Source: Gracilibacillus kekensis
GTDB taxonomy: Bacteria > Bacillota > Bacilli > Bacillales > Amphibacillaceae
DNA: 64,000 nucleotides
Direction of reading: 5' to 3'
Assembly (NCBI RefSeq): GCF_900143085.1
Contig: NZ_FRCZ01000001.1
Span: 806,001-870,000, forward strand
Part shown: piece by piece, positions 36,809 through 51,200 of the stretch
Layout of the letters: the number at the start of each line of letters is the position of its first letter
How positions within the stretch are numbered: position 1 is the stretch's first letter
Notes under the pieces: generated by a model
Databases searched by the model: none
What the model was told of the DNA's origin: nothing
Seen by the model: the letters and a program-made list of their open reading frames with translations, nothing else
Position numbers and translations under genes: made by a program

Positions 36809-39367
36809 ATGCAATCAACGAAAGAAAAATCATTAGCCATTAATGTGGAACAGTTAAATGAGGACATCAAAGAATTTCCCCAGGTTCATCCGATTACACC
36901 CGATATGAACACCACTCATAAAGGTGTATCCCGGCTTGTTATGCTAGATCGTTATGCATTTAAGGACACAGAGAAAAAGACTTTAAAAGCAGGAGATTTT
37001 GTCGTATTGACGATTAAAGAGGATCCTAAATTCCCTGCGAGAGGTACAGGCTTTATTCTTGAAATTGATAATGTACAACGAAAAGCACGCATTCAAGTTG
37101 AAGAAAGCTTTGTCCATGTTTTAGAAAAAGAAGAGGAAAGAGAAACCGGCATTATCGAACGTTCGCTAAGTGTTATGGATAAACCATTAGAAGTTTACTA
37201 TGAGCAAATAGCGAAACGTAATGCAACAGGTCTTTCATCCGTTGAAGAAACAGAGGAAAAACAAAATCAATGGTTTGAACAGTTTTATCAGGAACTATCT
37301 CAATTAAACTTTATTCCTGCTGGTCGCGTACTATATGGGGCAGGATCTAACACAGATGTAACGTACTTTAATTGTTATGTTATGCCATTTGTACGAGATT
37401 CCCGTGAAGGAATCAGTGATCACCGTAAACAAGTGATGGAAATTATGTCACGTGGTGGCGGTGTTGGTACAAACGGTTCCACACTAAGACCTCGCAATGC
37501 ACTAGCAAGAGGGGTAAATGGTAAATCTTCAGGATCTGTTTCCTGGTTAGATGATATTGCTAAATTGACACATCTTGTGGAACAAGGTGGATCAAGACGC
37601 GGAGCTCAAATGATCATGTTAAACGATTGGCACCCTGATGTAATTGAATTTATTATTTCTAAAATGCAAAATCCGCGAATTTTGCGTTATTTAATCGAAA
37701 ATAGTCAAGATGAAAGTATTAGACAGTTAGCAAGCGATAAACTCAATTTCACACCGCTTTCGAATGATGATGTACAGCTTTATCAAGGTATTGTAAATTT
37801 CAAAAATATGCCTGGCCAAGGTGGCTTCACCGATGCCAACATTGAAAAAGCTGAAGCTGAATTAAGAGACGGTGGCTCCTATTCAGTTCATAACTCTGAA
37901 TTTTTAACAGGTGCTAATATCTCTGTATGTATTACAGACGAATTTATGGAAGCTGTAGAAAACAACCAGGAATATGATCTTCGTTTTCCAGATGTAGAGA
38001 ATTATACGGAAGAAGAAATGGACTACTACAATAAACACTGGCATGAATTTGGTGATGTTCGTGAATGGGAAAAGCTCGGATTTGGTGTGAAAGTGTACAA
38101 GCGTATCAAAGCAAAAGAACTGTGGGATTTAATTAACGTTTGTGCGACCTATTCTGCTGAACCTGGCATTTTCTTCATCGATAACGCCAACAATAAAACA
38201 AATGCAACAGCTTATGGACAAAAAGTAGTAGCAACAAACCCATGTGGAGAACAACCACTTGCTCCGTTTTCTGTTTGTAACTTAGCAGCAGTGAATTTAG
38301 CAAATGTGGCAGATAAAGATAGTAAAATACCGGACTTCGAGAAATTAAAACAAACCGTTGAAATTGGTGTACGTATGCAGGATAACGTGATTGATTCTAC
38401 ACCATATTTCTTAGAGGAAAATCGCGTACAAGCTTTAGGTGAACGTCGTATCGGTTTAGGTGTGATGGGACTTCATGATTTACTCATCTATTGTGAAACA
38501 GAATACGGGTCTAAACAAGGTAATGAATTAGTCGATCAACTCTTTGAAGTAATTGCTACAACTGCTTACCGCACTTCTATTGAATTAGCAAAAGAGAAAG
38601 GAAGCTTCCCGTTCCTAATCGGAGAAACGGAAGAAGAAACACAAAGCCTGCGACAAAACTTCATTTCTACCGGCTATATGCAAACAATGCCTGAGGATAT
38701 CCGTGAAGGTGTGTTGAAATACGGTATTCGTAACTCTCACCTATTAACGGTTGCTCCAACAGGTTCAACGGGTACAATGGTAGGTGTGTCAACAGGACTT
38801 GAGCCATACTTCTCGTTTACTTACTACAGAAGTGGGCGTTTAGGTAAATTTATCGAAGTAAAAGCAGACATTGTTCAAGAGTACCTGGATCGAAATCCTG
38901 ATCAAGATCCTGATAATTTACCAAAATGGTTTGTTACGGCAATGAGTCTATCGCCAGAGGCGCATGCTGATACACAATGCGTGATTCAACGTTGGGTAGA
39001 CAGTTCGATTTCCAAAACGGTAAATGCTCCTAAAGGCTATAAAGTCGATCAAGTGGAACAAGTATATCGCCGTCTCTATCGTGGTGGTGCTAAAGGTGGT
39101 ACGGTTTATGTGGATGGAAGCCGTGACTCCCAAGTACTAACACTTAAAGCAGAGGAAAATAACCGTTCTGAACAAACGGAATTGTTTGAAGAAGAAGAAA
39201 AGAAAGTCGTTATCGTGGATACGGTAAATGAGCTTGATAAGACAGATATGTCGATCGGTTCCGAAGTTGGCGATACCTGTCCAGTTTGTCGCCAGGGAAG
39301 CATCGAAGATATTGGTGGCTGTAACACATGTACCAACTGTGGTGCACAATTGAAATGCGGTCTATAA
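36809..39367 (+). CDS. nrdJ: Adenosylcobalamin-dependent (class II) ribonucleotide reductase
   Basis: 852 residues from the ATG at 36809, where AAAGGAGG lies 10 nt upstream; an in-frame ATG at 36731 has no ribosome site and would cover the regulatory boxes. Makes deoxyribonucleotides with a B12 radical. Key blocks: FNCYVMPFVRDSREGI, SRGGGVGTNGSTLRPR, NPCGEQPLAPFSVCNLAAVNLA (thiyl-radical region) and APTGSTGTM. The C-terminal CPVC...CNTCTNCGAQLKCG is a Cys-rich metal-binding tail that probably also re-reduces the active site. Single gene, own terminator. Confidence 0.94.
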   Translation: MQSTKEKSLAINVEQLNEDIKEFPQVHPITPDMNTTHKGVSRLVMLDRYAFKDTEKKTLKAGDFVVLTIKEDPKFPARGTGFILEIDNVQRKARIQVEESFVHVLEKEEERETGIIERSLSVMDKPLEVYYEQIAKRNATGLSSVEETEEKQNQWFEQFYQELSQLNFIPAGRVLYGAGSNTDVTYFNCYVMPFVRDSREGISDHRKQVMEIMSRGGGVGTNGSTLRPRNALARGVNGKSSGSVSWLDDIAKLTHLVEQGGSRRGAQMIMLNDWHPDVIEFIISKMQNPRILRYLIENSQDESIRQLASDKLNFTPLSNDDVQLYQGIVNFKNMPGQGGFTDANIEKAEAELRDGGSYSVHNSEFLTGANISVCITDEFMEAVENNQEYDLRFPDVENYTEEEMDYYNKHWHEFGDVREWEKLGFGVKVYKRIKAKELWDLINVCATYSAEPGIFFIDNANNKTNATAYGQKVVATNPCGEQPLAPFSVCNLAAVNLANVADKDSKIPDFEKLKQTVEIGVRMQDNVIDSTPYFLEENRVQALGERRIGLGVMGLHDLLIYCETEYGSKQGNELVDQLFEVIATTAYRTSIELAKEKGSFPFLIGETEEETQSLRQNFISTGYMQTMPEDIREGVLKYGIRNSHLLTVAPTGSTGTMVGVSTGLEPYFSFTYYRSGRLGKFIEVKADIVQEYLDRNPDQDPDNLPKWFVTAMSLSPEAHADTQCVIQRWVDSSISKTVNAPKGYKVDQVEQVYRRLYRGGAKGGTVYVDGSRDSQVLTLKAEENNRSEQTELFEEEEKKVVIVDTVNELDKTDMSIGSEVGDTCPVCRQGSIEDIGGCNTCTNCGAQLKCGL

Positions 39368-39371
39368 TCAG

Positions 39372-39409
39372 AATACCCCTCGCTAAATTTTAAAGCGAGG
39401 GGTATTTTT
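39372..39409. terminator. Bidirectional terminator between nrdJ and lacZ
   Basis: AATACCCCTCGCT pairs with AGCGAGGGGTATT around an AT loop, T5 on the plus side. It also lies about 105 nt beyond the lacZ stop on the minus strand. Confidence 0.88.
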
Positions 39410-39412
39410 GTT

Positions 39413-43250
<3,838 letters not shown>

Positions 43251-43264
43251 AGTTGGTTCCTCCT

Positions 43265-44218
43265 CTACCTGTTTACATCTTCTTTATCGTCTTGAAGAAA
43301 ACGGTCGATCTCTTCTTTGTCTGGCAATCCTTCGACATCTCCATTTACCATCGTCACAATAGCTCCAATCGCATTTCCACGCGCAATTGCCTGGTCTAGT
43401 GGTAATTCTTCCAATAAACCTGAAATCACGCCAGCTGCAAAACCATCACCAGCTCCAATCGGATCGACAACATGTTCAACTCGATAACTCGCAACAAATC
43501 CACTTTCATCATCCGTATAATAATGGGTACCTTTACTTCCTTCTTTTAAAATAACGACAGAGGAACCATTTGCTTTGAAAAGTTGAGCATATTCATCAAT
43601 TGATTTTTCACCGAAAAAGAATTTTGCTTCACTGACCCCTGGCAAAACGATATCTGCTTCGGAAGCAATTTCCAACAGAACATCCCTTGCCTTTTGCTTC
43701 GATGACCAAAGTTTCTCACGAATATTAGGATCAAAAATAATAGGAACTCCATGTTTTTTTGCGATATCGATCGCATGTATGATCGTTTGATAACACGTTT
43801 CACTTAAAGCAGGAGTAATTCCTGTAAGATGAAGATACTTTGCATTAGCAATATATTGTTCATTGATATGCGCAGGCTCTAATCTGCTAGCTGCGGATCC
43901 TGCACGATAATAATAAACCCTGACATCATCTACTTTTCGTAATTCTTTGAAATAAAGACCGGTTGAAGCCTTTTCATCTCTAGTAACTTGTGAAACGTCA
44001 ACCCCCTCGCCCCTTATAAAGGAAACAAGCGTTTGACCTAGCTCATCATCTCCAACTCGACTAATCCAGCCTGTCTGATAACCTAAACGTTGTAAGCCAA
44101 TCGCCACATTCGTTTCCGCACCAGCAATTTTTCTGGAAAAGGTGGATGCATATCTCATTTTTCCAGTTGTATCTGGTGTGAATAATGCCATACTTTCCCC
44201 TATTGTTACGACATCCAT
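43265..44218 (-). CDS. kdgK: 2-keto-3-deoxy-sugar-acid kinase (PfkB family)
   Basis: 317 residues from the ATG at 44218, preceded by AGGAGGG; longer starts would overlap the dehydratase stop. PfkB kinase with the C-terminal signature DPIGAGDGFAAGVISG, whose Asp is catalytic, and the N-terminal GAETNVAIGLQRLG. It probably phosphorylates 2-keto-3-deoxygalactonate made by DgoD. Gluconate versus galactonate preference is not readable. Confidence 0.88.
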   Translation of the reverse strand: MDVVTIGESMALFTPDTTGKMRYASTFSRKIAGAETNVAIGLQRLGYQTGWISRVGDDELGQTLVSFIRGEGVDVSQVTRDEKASTGLYFKELRKVDDVRVYYYRAGSAASRLEPAHINEQYIANAKYLHLTGITPALSETCYQTIIHAIDIAKKHGVPIIFDPNIREKLWSSKQKARDVLLEIASEADIVLPGVSEAKFFFGEKSIDEYAQLFKANGSSVVILKEGSKGTHYYTDDESGFVASYRVEHVVDPIGAGDGFAAGVISGLLEELPLDQAIARGNAIGAIVTMVNGDVEGLPDKEEIDRFLQDDKEDVNR

Positions 44219-44229
44219 TGTAATCCCTC

Positions 44230-45378
44230 CTACCATTCTGCGACCGTTCCATCTTTATGTCGCCATATTGGATTACGCCAACGATGACCTTCTTTAGCCA
44301 TTTCGATCACTTTTTCTTCATTGATATTGATTCCGAGTCCAGGTCCTTGTGGAATTTTGACATGACCATCCTGGTAATCAAAAACAGATTTATCGGTAAT
44401 ATAATCTAATAAATCGTTTCCTTGATTGTAATGAATGCCTAGACTTTGCTCTTGAATAAAGGCATTATGTGCAGTTGCGTCGACCTGCAGACATGACGCT
44501 AAGGCAATCGGTCCTAAAGGACAATGTGGCGCAACAGCAATGTCGTATGCCTCTGCCATTGACGCAATTTTCTTCACTTCGGTAATCCCACCAGCATGTG
44601 ACAAATCCGGTTGAATAATATCCGCATAACCAGACTCAAATAAAGGCTTAAAATCCCAACGAGAATACATTCGTTCACCAGTAGCAATTGGTATACTCGT
44701 ATGTTTCGTTATTTCAGCTAAAGCTTCATTGTTTTCTGGTAAAACAGGTTCTTCAATAAACATCGGGCGGAATGGCTCTAATTCTTTAGCCAATATTTTT
44801 GCCATCGGTTTATGCACTCTTCCATGAAAGTCAATACCAATGCCTATATTGCCCCCTACCGCTTCACGAACAGAAGCAATCCGTTCTACTACTCGGTCAA
44901 TCTTTTCATAGGAATCAACATACTGCATTTCTTCTGTTCCATTCATTTTTACTGCTGTAAACCCTGCATCTACTACCTGTTTCGCAGCGCTTCCCACATC
45001 GCTTGGGCGGTCGCCACCAATCCAAGAATAGACCCGAATCGATTCACGACATGCGCCGCCTAACAACTGATAGACAGGGGCGTTAAAGTATTTTCCTTTA
45101 ATGTCCCATAATGCTTGATCGATACCTGCGATCGCACTCATTAAAATTGGTCCACCTCGATAAAAACCCGCCCGATACATAACGTTCCAGTGATCTTCAA
45201 TATTACATGGATCTTTTCCAATTAAATAATCAGCTAATTCAAGCACCGCAGCTTCTACAGTGGCAGCTCGACCTTCAACAACGGGCTCTCCCCATCCGGT
45301 GATGCCCTCATCTGTTTCCACTTTGACAAAACACCACCTAGGTGGCACAATAAATGTTTCTATTTTAGTTATTTTCAT
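44230..45378 (-). CDS. dgoD: D-galactonate dehydratase (enolase superfamily)
   Basis: 382 residues from the ATG at 45378, the same length as E. coli DgoD as I recall it; GAGAGG lies about 9 nt upstream, while the ATG at 45387 abuts that site. Dehydrates galactonate to 2-keto-3-deoxygalactonate with Mg2+. Metal-ligand blocks [17 protein letters not shown] and [14 protein letters not shown], plus the catalytic His in [12 protein letters not shown], are intact. First enzyme gene of the operon dgoD-kdgK-dgoA-lacZ. Confidence 0.92.
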   Translation of the reverse strand: MKITKIETFIVPPRWCFVKVETDEGITGWGEPVVEGRAATVEAAVLELADYLIGKDPCNIEDHWNVMYRAGFYRGGPILMSAIAGIDQALWDIKGKYFNAPVYQLLGGACRESIRVYSWIGGDRPSDVGSAAKQVVDAGFTAVKMNGTEEMQYVDSYEKIDRVVERIASVREAVGGNIGIGIDFHGRVHKPMAKILAKELEPFRPMFIEEPVLPENNEALAEITKHTSIPIATGERMYSRWDFKPLFESGYADIIQPDLSHAGGITEVKKIASMAEAYDIAVAPHCPLGPIALASCLQVDATAHNAFIQEQSLGIHYNQGNDLLDYITDKSVFDYQDGHVKIPQGPGLGININEEKVIEMAKEGHRWRNPIWRHKDGTVAEW

Positions 45379-45401
45379 AGTAATCATCCTCTCATTTATT
45401 T

Positions 45402-46154
45402 TTAAATATATCCTAATTTACTTGATATATTATTACTCTGTTCTAAAATTTCTTTAGCCAAAACTCCATTTACTCTTTTCTTGGTTACTCTCTCTACAGG
45501 TCCTGCAATACTAATTGCAGCGACTACTTTACCTTCATGATCAAATACCGGTGCAGCAATGCAACGAATACCATTTTCATGTTCCTGTTCATCGATTGCG
45601 TAACCCTTTTCTTTGATCATAGTTAATTCCGCTTGTAATCGATCCGAATCTATAATCGTAGTACCTGTAAACTTCGGTAACCCTTGTTCTTTTATATACT
45701 GATCTAATTCATCAGGCTCAAAATCAGCTAGTAATACCTTACCCACCCCTGTGCAATGCATGTATGCTCTTCTTCCAATTTGTGAATACATTCTTAACGT
45801 CTGTTTGCTCTCCACTTTATCTATATAAACGACTTCATTTCTGTCATGAATACATAAATGTACCACTTCCGCTGTAGTTCTACTCAGATTGTGTAATGCT
45901 TCTTTAGCAACAGTTCGTATATCCATATTGTTTAGCAAGTGACTAGCCAGAACAAGACATTGGGTTCCAAGCGCATAATATCCAGTCTGATGATCCTGTT
46001 GTACATAACCTTTAACCAATAATGTGTTTAACAGACGATGTGTTGTACTTTTTGCTAAGTTTATTTCCTTCGCTAATACTGTCATGCTTAAACCATCAGG
46101 ATGTTTACCCAACAATTCTAATATAGATAATGTCCGTTCAACAGATTGTACCAC
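45402..46154 (-). CDS. IclR-family transcriptional regulator
   Basis: 250 residues starting at GTG 46154. N-terminal winged helix (about 1-60; [23 protein letters not shown]) and C-terminal effector domain (about 75-250; [34 protein letters not shown]). Lies directly upstream of dgoD on the same strand (23-nt gap), so it most likely controls the galactonate operon, perhaps sensing galactonate or its keto-deoxy product, as KdgR/DgoR-type proteins do. Confidence 0.88.
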   Translation of the reverse strand: MVQSVERTLSILELLGKHPDGLSMTVLAKEINLAKSTTHRLLNTLLVKGYVQQDHQTGYYALGTQCLVLASHLLNNMDIRTVAKEALHNLSRTTAEVVHLCIHDRNEVVYIDKVESKQTLRMYSQIGRRAYMHCTGVGKVLLADFEPDELDQYIKEQGLPKFTGTTIIDSDRLQAELTMIKEKGYAIDEQEHENGIRCIAAPVFDHEGKVVAAISIAGPVERVTKKRVNGVLAKEILEQSNNISSKLGYI

Positions 46155-46177
46155 GTCACAACCCCACCCTCATTTCT

Positions 46178-46194
46178 GTTCCACAATTCGGAAC
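46178..46194. promoter_or_regulatory. Inverted repeat, candidate IclR-type operator
   Basis: GTTCC-N7-GGAAC lies 23 nt upstream of the regulator's start codon and probably contacts its promoter, consistent with autoregulation. Two direct copies of ATGGAATACATTT follow at about 46208 and 46261, 53 nt apart, and carry the same GGAA half-site. Confidence 0.5.
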
Positions 46195-46370
46195 ATCTTT
46201 TTATAATATGGAATACATTTAGTTTACTGATTTATGTTAGATACGTCAAATTATTTTAAAATGGAATACATTTTTAGAATGTTACTTAACCATAAAACTT
46301 ATTACCCATTTATTTTAATGATAAATAAATTATTATTACTAAAAATGATATCTTTTAGTGGAAATTATGG

Positions 46371-46376
46371 TATAAT
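46371..46376 (+). promoter_or_regulatory. Extended -10 of the chemoreceptor gene
   Basis: TATGGTATAAT gives an extended -10 (TATAAT at 46371-46376) about 50 nt before the start codon; no clear -35. Confidence 0.45.
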
Positions 46377-46422
46377 TGAACTATTGTTTTTGTTATTTAT
46401 AAATCAGGGAGTTGATTAAAAG

Positions 46423-47916
46423 ATGGTCTTTAATAAAAGAAAGAAAGTTGATGTCAAATTAGATTTTGCAGGGAAAGATATAGTAAGAAGGAATTCTATT
46501 GTGTTATTTGCTTTATCTTTTGTATCTGTTTTAGTGTTACTTTCTATATTCTCTACTGAATTAACCAGCCATTTAGTGTTTCTCAGTACGATTCAAATAG
46601 TTGTCTGGTTGTCCTTTATGTTCCTTCACTTTAAAAGGTACTGGATTTTCAAAATTAAATATATTGCAGTTTTAGGCTCTGTATTATCAACCACTTTCAC
46701 TATTTTTTATCAGCCGTCAACTACAAATATTCTATCTGTTTTTTATTTACTATTCTTAGCACTTATCTATATGAACTATAAGTTATCCATTTTCACTTTA
46801 GTTTATGGCCTTATATGTGTAATTTACATGGTATTTTTCCAAAATAATGTGATTAGCTTTGAAGCCGGATCTGAAGTTACTTACATTATTTATTATATAT
46901 TAGTGGCAACACTCGTAATCTCTTTATTAAAAGTTTCTGATTTTATGAAGAGTGGAACCGAAGAAGCAAGGAGAACAACAGAAGAGCTATTAGAACAGCA
47001 GAAACAACAGAAGGATTCTCTACTTAACCTTATTAATGTAATTAGTGATAAGACAGAGCTTATTACGAATAATAGTGAACAAAACAATACCTCTTTCCAG
47101 GAAATGGGACAAGCATTCCAGGAAATTTCAACAGGATCCAATACTCAAAGTGAATCAGCGCAAGATATTAATGAAGCAATTGTAAATATGACAAAGCAGC
47201 TTCAGAAAATGACAGATACGACGACAGAATTAACAGATGAATCAGCGAATACAAAACAATTATCGGAAACAGGACAACAACAAATCAATGCCCTTACTCA
47301 AACGGTTGGTGAATTCCGAGAAGAGATTGATGCAATGTCACAGGAAATTAGTTTATTAATTAAAAATCTAAATGAGACAAATCAGTTTAGTAATACAATT
47401 AAAGAAATCGCCAATCAAACCAATCTGCTCTCACTCAATGCAAGTATCGAAGCAGCACGAGCTGGAGAACATGGAAAAGGCTTTGCTATCGTAGCAAATG
47501 AAGTCCGCAATTTAGCCGAAATGACTACAGATTCTGCTGAGAAAATTTCTGAACAACTGGAGTCCTTTACAAGACAATCGGACCAGACACGTAATAAAAT
47601 GTTACAAGTATCGGAAAGAATGGCAGAAAGCTACGAACAAACAAAAGAAACAAATAATTCATTTACACATATTAATACAGCTGTTATCAATCTAAATCAG
47701 TTATCGAAGAACAATGACACATTAATGCAAGACGTCACCAATTCCGTAAAGCACATTAGTGAATCCATTAGCGACTTGGCCGCGGTCAGTGAACAATCCA
47801 ACGCATCGATAGAAGAAGTTACTGCTACTTTGGATACTTGCCTAACAACTAATACAGATATTTTAGATCAGTTAAAACAATTGGAAGCAACGTTAAGTGT
47901 AAATCATGAATATTAG
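46423..47916 (+). CDS. Methyl-accepting chemotaxis protein with a compact membrane sensor
   Basis: 497 residues. The N-terminal part (about 25-170) is almost entirely hydrophobic, with roughly six membrane segments and no sizeable extracellular domain; I see no HAMP domain. A coiled-coil signalling domain follows. Its conserved hairpin tip, [21 protein letters not shown], lies about residues 328-350, and binds CheA/CheW. Start ATG at 46423 with AGGGAG upstream. It lies divergent from the galactonate regulator, so a role in sensing sugars or energy state is possible but not shown. Confidence 0.88.
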   Translation: MVFNKRKKVDVKLDFAGKDIVRRNSIVLFALSFVSVLVLLSIFSTELTSHLVFLSTIQIVVWLSFMFLHFKRYWIFKIKYIAVLGSVLSTTFTIFYQPSTTNILSVFYLLFLALIYMNYKLSIFTLVYGLICVIYMVFFQNNVISFEAGSEVTYIIYYILVATLVISLLKVSDFMKSGTEEARRTTEELLEQQKQQKDSLLNLINVISDKTELITNNSEQNNTSFQEMGQAFQEISTGSNTQSESAQDINEAIVNMTKQLQKMTDTTTELTDESANTKQLSETGQQQINALTQTVGEFREEIDAMSQEISLLIKNLNETNQFSNTIKEIANQTNLLSLNASIEAARAGEHGKGFAIVANEVRNLAEMTTDSAEKISEQLESFTRQSDQTRNKMLQVSERMAESYEQTKETNNSFTHINTAVINLNQLSKNNDTLMQDVTNSVKHISESISDLAAVSEQSNASIEEVTATLDTCLTTNTDILDQLKQLEATLSVNHEY

Positions 47917-47973
47917 AAACTGATTCTCAAATGATTAGTTATATACTTCATCACTAATATGTCTCTAACACGC

Positions 47974-48007
47974 AAAAAAATGCCTGGAAATTCACCAGGC
48001 ATTTTTA
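47974..48007. terminator. Bidirectional terminator between the chemoreceptor and ganA
   Basis: AAAAATGCCTGG pairs with CCAGGCATTTTT around AAATTCA; A and T runs on both flanks suit convergent genes. Confidence 0.9.
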
Positions 48008-48035
48008 TTAATATAATTTGGCGGATCTAGAAGTA

Positions 48036-50090
48036 CTATGAATGTTTTAATACTTTCACACCAAATTTTTCAATAGTTAATGATTCTGTAACTGTACTTC
48101 CATTTAAAATATCTTGATATTTTTGATCATGAAGTACTATTTTCTTTGTTTCATTAGTGAAGTTCATCAAGAAAATGAATTCGTTACTGCCATCTGTACG
48201 TATTTGTGCACTTACCCCTTCTGGTAATGGGCCATTCATTGCCTTTTTCAGTTGAAGTTCATTAGCTAATTCAACAAAAAAATCTTTCTGAAATGCTTGA
48301 TCATTTCTTGAAGCAATATAATATGCTTTTCCTTCACCTAAATGGTTAACTGTTAAAGCTGGTCTGCCTGCATAGAAATCATCACCGTAATAGGCTAATG
48401 CTTGTGCTCCTTCGAGATGAATAAGATCACATAATTCTTTTGCTTTATATTCACCTTTCAGCCCTAATTCATTATTACCGATGGTTTTAACTGTATTGAC
48501 TTCTCCATCATATAAACCGTCAATTTCTTCAGACCAGATGCCTAATGTTTTACGTAATGGTCCAGGAAAACCGTCAATAAAGCATAAATCATGATCATCA
48601 ACAATACCTGACCAATAGGTAGTAACAAAAGTTCCACCGTTTTCGACAAATTGCTGAATGTGCTCCCCAACACCAGGTTTCACCATATATAACATTGGTG
48701 CTACAACAAGCTTATATTTAGAGAGGTCTTTTTCTGAATCAATTACATCTACTGCAATCCCTTGTTCCCAGAATGCTTGGTAATGTTCAACTACAGTACG
48801 TTCATAATGAACACCACTATTACGTGGTCCTTGGGCATCATTTACAGCCCAGCGATTTTCCGTATCAAAAACAATCGCTACTTCTGCATTCACAGTAGTT
48901 CCCACTATTTCATCCAAGTTGGATAAATCCTCACCTAACTTCTTCACATCTTGAAAAACACGAGTATGTTCATGTCCCACATGATCAACGACCGCACCAT
49001 GAAACTTCTCACTCGATCCACGACTTTTACGCCATTGAAAATATTGGACCGAATCTGAGCCATGAGCCACAGCCTGAAGTGAGGATAGTGCATGCATACC
49101 AGGTTTTTTCAATTTACTAATCGGCTGCCAGTTCGTTAAGCTTGGCGTACTTTCCATTAATAAGAAGGGCTGACCATACTTTAAAGAACGGAACCAGTCG
49201 TGATTCATCGCTGTATATGCTGCAAGAAATGATTCATCTTGTTGATCGTGCCATGTTGGATAGGAATCCCATGAAATAATATCAATATCATCTGCCATTT
49301 TCGCATAATCTAACCCTTCGAATAGCTCCATAAAGTTAGCTGTTGCAGGCATCTCAGGTTTAACTGACTTTAATGGCTTCACTTCTTCGCGGTAAAAATC
49401 TAATGTTTGTGCTGTAACAAAGCGTTTCCAATCCAAATTTTGTCCATGAACCATCGTTTCCCCATGTGGTGCAGGTGATTCTACCTGAGACCAGCTTGAG
49501 TACGTATGACTCCAAAACGTTGTCCACCAAGCATCATTCAATGCATCTAATGTTTTATATTTATCTTTCAACCAGTTACGAAAAGCATCTTGACAATAAT
49601 CACAATGACACTCTCCACCATATTCATTCGAGATGTGCCAGCCAATAACTGCTGGGTGATCAGCATAACGTTCCGCTAGCTTACTATTCATAATTTTTGT
49701 TTTTTCACGATAGACTGGTGAAGTAAAACAATGATTATGTCTCATACCGTGCAGATTTCGTACTCGATTTGCACCTACACGTAAAACTTCCGGGTACTTT
49801 TCCGACATCCATGCCGGTCTAGCACCAGTTGGTGTTGCTAGAAAAGCATAGATACCATTCTCATGAAAAGTATCGAGTAACTTATCCATCCACTCAAATG
49901 TAAACTTGCCTTCTTCCGGTTCTAGTTTTGCCCATGAGAAAATCCCGACAGACATCACATTACAATTTGCTAATTTCATTAATCGAATATCTTCTTTTAA
50001 TACCTCTGGATACTTCTCCCATTGCTCTGGGTTATAGTCCGCTCCATGAAGCATTTTTGGTATTTTATCACTTACTGGATTAAATTTCAT
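48036..50090 (-). CDS. ganA: GH42 beta-galactosidase
   Basis: 684 residues, no signal peptide. Cuts galactose from beta-1,4-galacto-oligosaccharides. Acid/base Glu156 (WHISNEYGG) and nucleophile Glu313 (LLMESTPS). Cys121, Cys161, Cys163 and Cys166 (ECHCDYC) match the zinc site of GH42 enzymes. Last gene of the galactan operon, 27 nt after the GH53 gene. Works on products of the GH53 enzyme and feeds galKETM. Confidence 0.95.
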   Translation of the reverse strand: MKFNPVSDKIPKMLHGADYNPEQWEKYPEVLKEDIRLMKLANCNVMSVGIFSWAKLEPEEGKFTFEWMDKLLDTFHENGIYAFLATPTGARPAWMSEKYPEVLRVGANRVRNLHGMRHNHCFTSPVYREKTKIMNSKLAERYADHPAVIGWHISNEYGGECHCDYCQDAFRNWLKDKYKTLDALNDAWWTTFWSHTYSSWSQVESPAPHGETMVHGQNLDWKRFVTAQTLDFYREEVKPLKSVKPEMPATANFMELFEGLDYAKMADDIDIISWDSYPTWHDQQDESFLAAYTAMNHDWFRSLKYGQPFLLMESTPSLTNWQPISKLKKPGMHALSSLQAVAHGSDSVQYFQWRKSRGSSEKFHGAVVDHVGHEHTRVFQDVKKLGEDLSNLDEIVGTTVNAEVAIVFDTENRWAVNDAQGPRNSGVHYERTVVEHYQAFWEQGIAVDVIDSEKDLSKYKLVVAPMLYMVKPGVGEHIQQFVENGGTFVTTYWSGIVDDHDLCFIDGFPGPLRKTLGIWSEEIDGLYDGEVNTVKTIGNNELGLKGEYKAKELCDLIHLEGAQALAYYGDDFYAGRPALTVNHLGEGKAYYIASRNDQAFQKDFFVELANELQLKKAMNGPLPEGVSAQIRTDGSNEFIFLMNFTNETKKIVLHDQKYQDILNGSTVTESLTIEKFGVKVLKHS

Positions 50091-50117
50091 GTTATCACCT
50101 AACTCTTTCCTGTTGTT

Positions 50118-51176
50118 TTAGTCTTTAAATGCATTAAGCCCTTCTAATTTGTTACCTTCATAGTCAAAAAGGGTTAAATGAGACCAATTATTTTCATGAC
50201 CTACTGACCACTCCTGTTTAGAAGGAATCCAGCAAGGCTCCCAATAATAGATCCCTGTTCCAAGGTTGTTTGGGGTTTGTTTGACAGTTTCTATCAGTTT
50301 TTCTAAATAGGCTTTCTGTCCATCTACTGAAGCAGGAAACCCTGGTACCAGATGTTCACGGAAATCTGGTGCATCGTCCACTACGGGAATCTCATCCGGT
50401 ACAATCCATGGGTATGCAACTTCGACTACCATAATCTCTTTATGATAACGATTAGCTGTATCCACTAAGTTGGCTTCAAAATCTCCATATGGACCATGCC
50501 ACCAAGGATAATAGGATAAACCGATTACATCGTATTTAAGACCATAATTTGTGATTTGGTCATAGAATTTACGAGTTCCTTCATTGTCACCACCACGATC
50601 AATATGTATCATCGTTTTAACTGTATTCTCTTCTCTTGTGGCAGCCTCTACTCCATCAAGAGCCGCTTTAATAAGCGGTAGAATACCGTCCCAATTTTCA
50701 ACCTTCTCGCTATTTTCTTCTTTATATATTTTTCCTTCTTCCCATAACATTCCGTTTGTTATCTCGTTACCGATTTGCACCATGTCAGGTAGTATATCTT
50801 CTTTATCAAATGCTTCAATGACTTCTTTTGTATACGTATAGACAGCCTTTACTAACTCATCGTATATTAATGATTCCCATGCTTTAGGCTTTGTTTGTTT
50901 ACCAGGATCTGCCCAATAATCCGAATAATGAAAATTTAGCAAAAAATCCATATCGTATTCCTTTATTCTTTTAGCCATTTTTATCGTTCTTTCTAGATTA
51001 GTATATCCCCCAGTGGGTGTATGCCATAAGCGAAGTCGAACAGCGTTAACCCCTGCTCGATGCAAAATACCGATCACATCAGCAGGTTTTCCATTCTCAT
51101 AATAAACGCCGCCCTCTGTTTCCACTTCATCAACAAATGACAAATCGACACCCTTAATAAATTTTTCCTGTGTCAT
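50118..51176 (-). CDS. ganB: GH53 endo-beta-1,4-galactanase, apparently intracellular
   Basis: 352 residues. Cuts beta-1,4-galactan (arabinogalactan I) internally. GH53 motifs: VRLRLWHTP, NFHYSDYWADPGKQTKP, acid/base Glu138 in QIGNEITNG, and nucleophile Glu252 in VVEVAYPW. The protein begins MTQEKFIKGVDLSF with no hydrophobic leader. The ribosome site GGAGG fixes this start, and no upstream frame could add a signal peptide. Known Bacillus GanB is secreted, so the location is unusual. Between ganQ and ganA; the order of the two glycosidases is reversed relative to B. subtilis. Confidence 0.92.
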   Translation of the reverse strand: MTQEKFIKGVDLSFVDEVETEGGVYYENGKPADVIGILHRAGVNAVRLRLWHTPTGGYTNLERTIKMAKRIKEYDMDFLLNFHYSDYWADPGKQTKPKAWESLIYDELVKAVYTYTKEVIEAFDKEDILPDMVQIGNEITNGMLWEEGKIYKEENSEKVENWDGILPLIKAALDGVEAATREENTVKTMIHIDRGGDNEGTRKFYDQITNYGLKYDVIGLSYYPWWHGPYGDFEANLVDTANRYHKEIMVVEVAYPWIVPDEIPVVDDAPDFREHLVPGFPASVDGQKAYLEKLIETVKQTPNNLGTGIYYWEPCWIPSKQEWSVGHENNWSHLTLFDYEGNKLEGLNAFKD

Positions 51177-51200
51177 AATTGTGTTCCTCCAAGCAAATAA

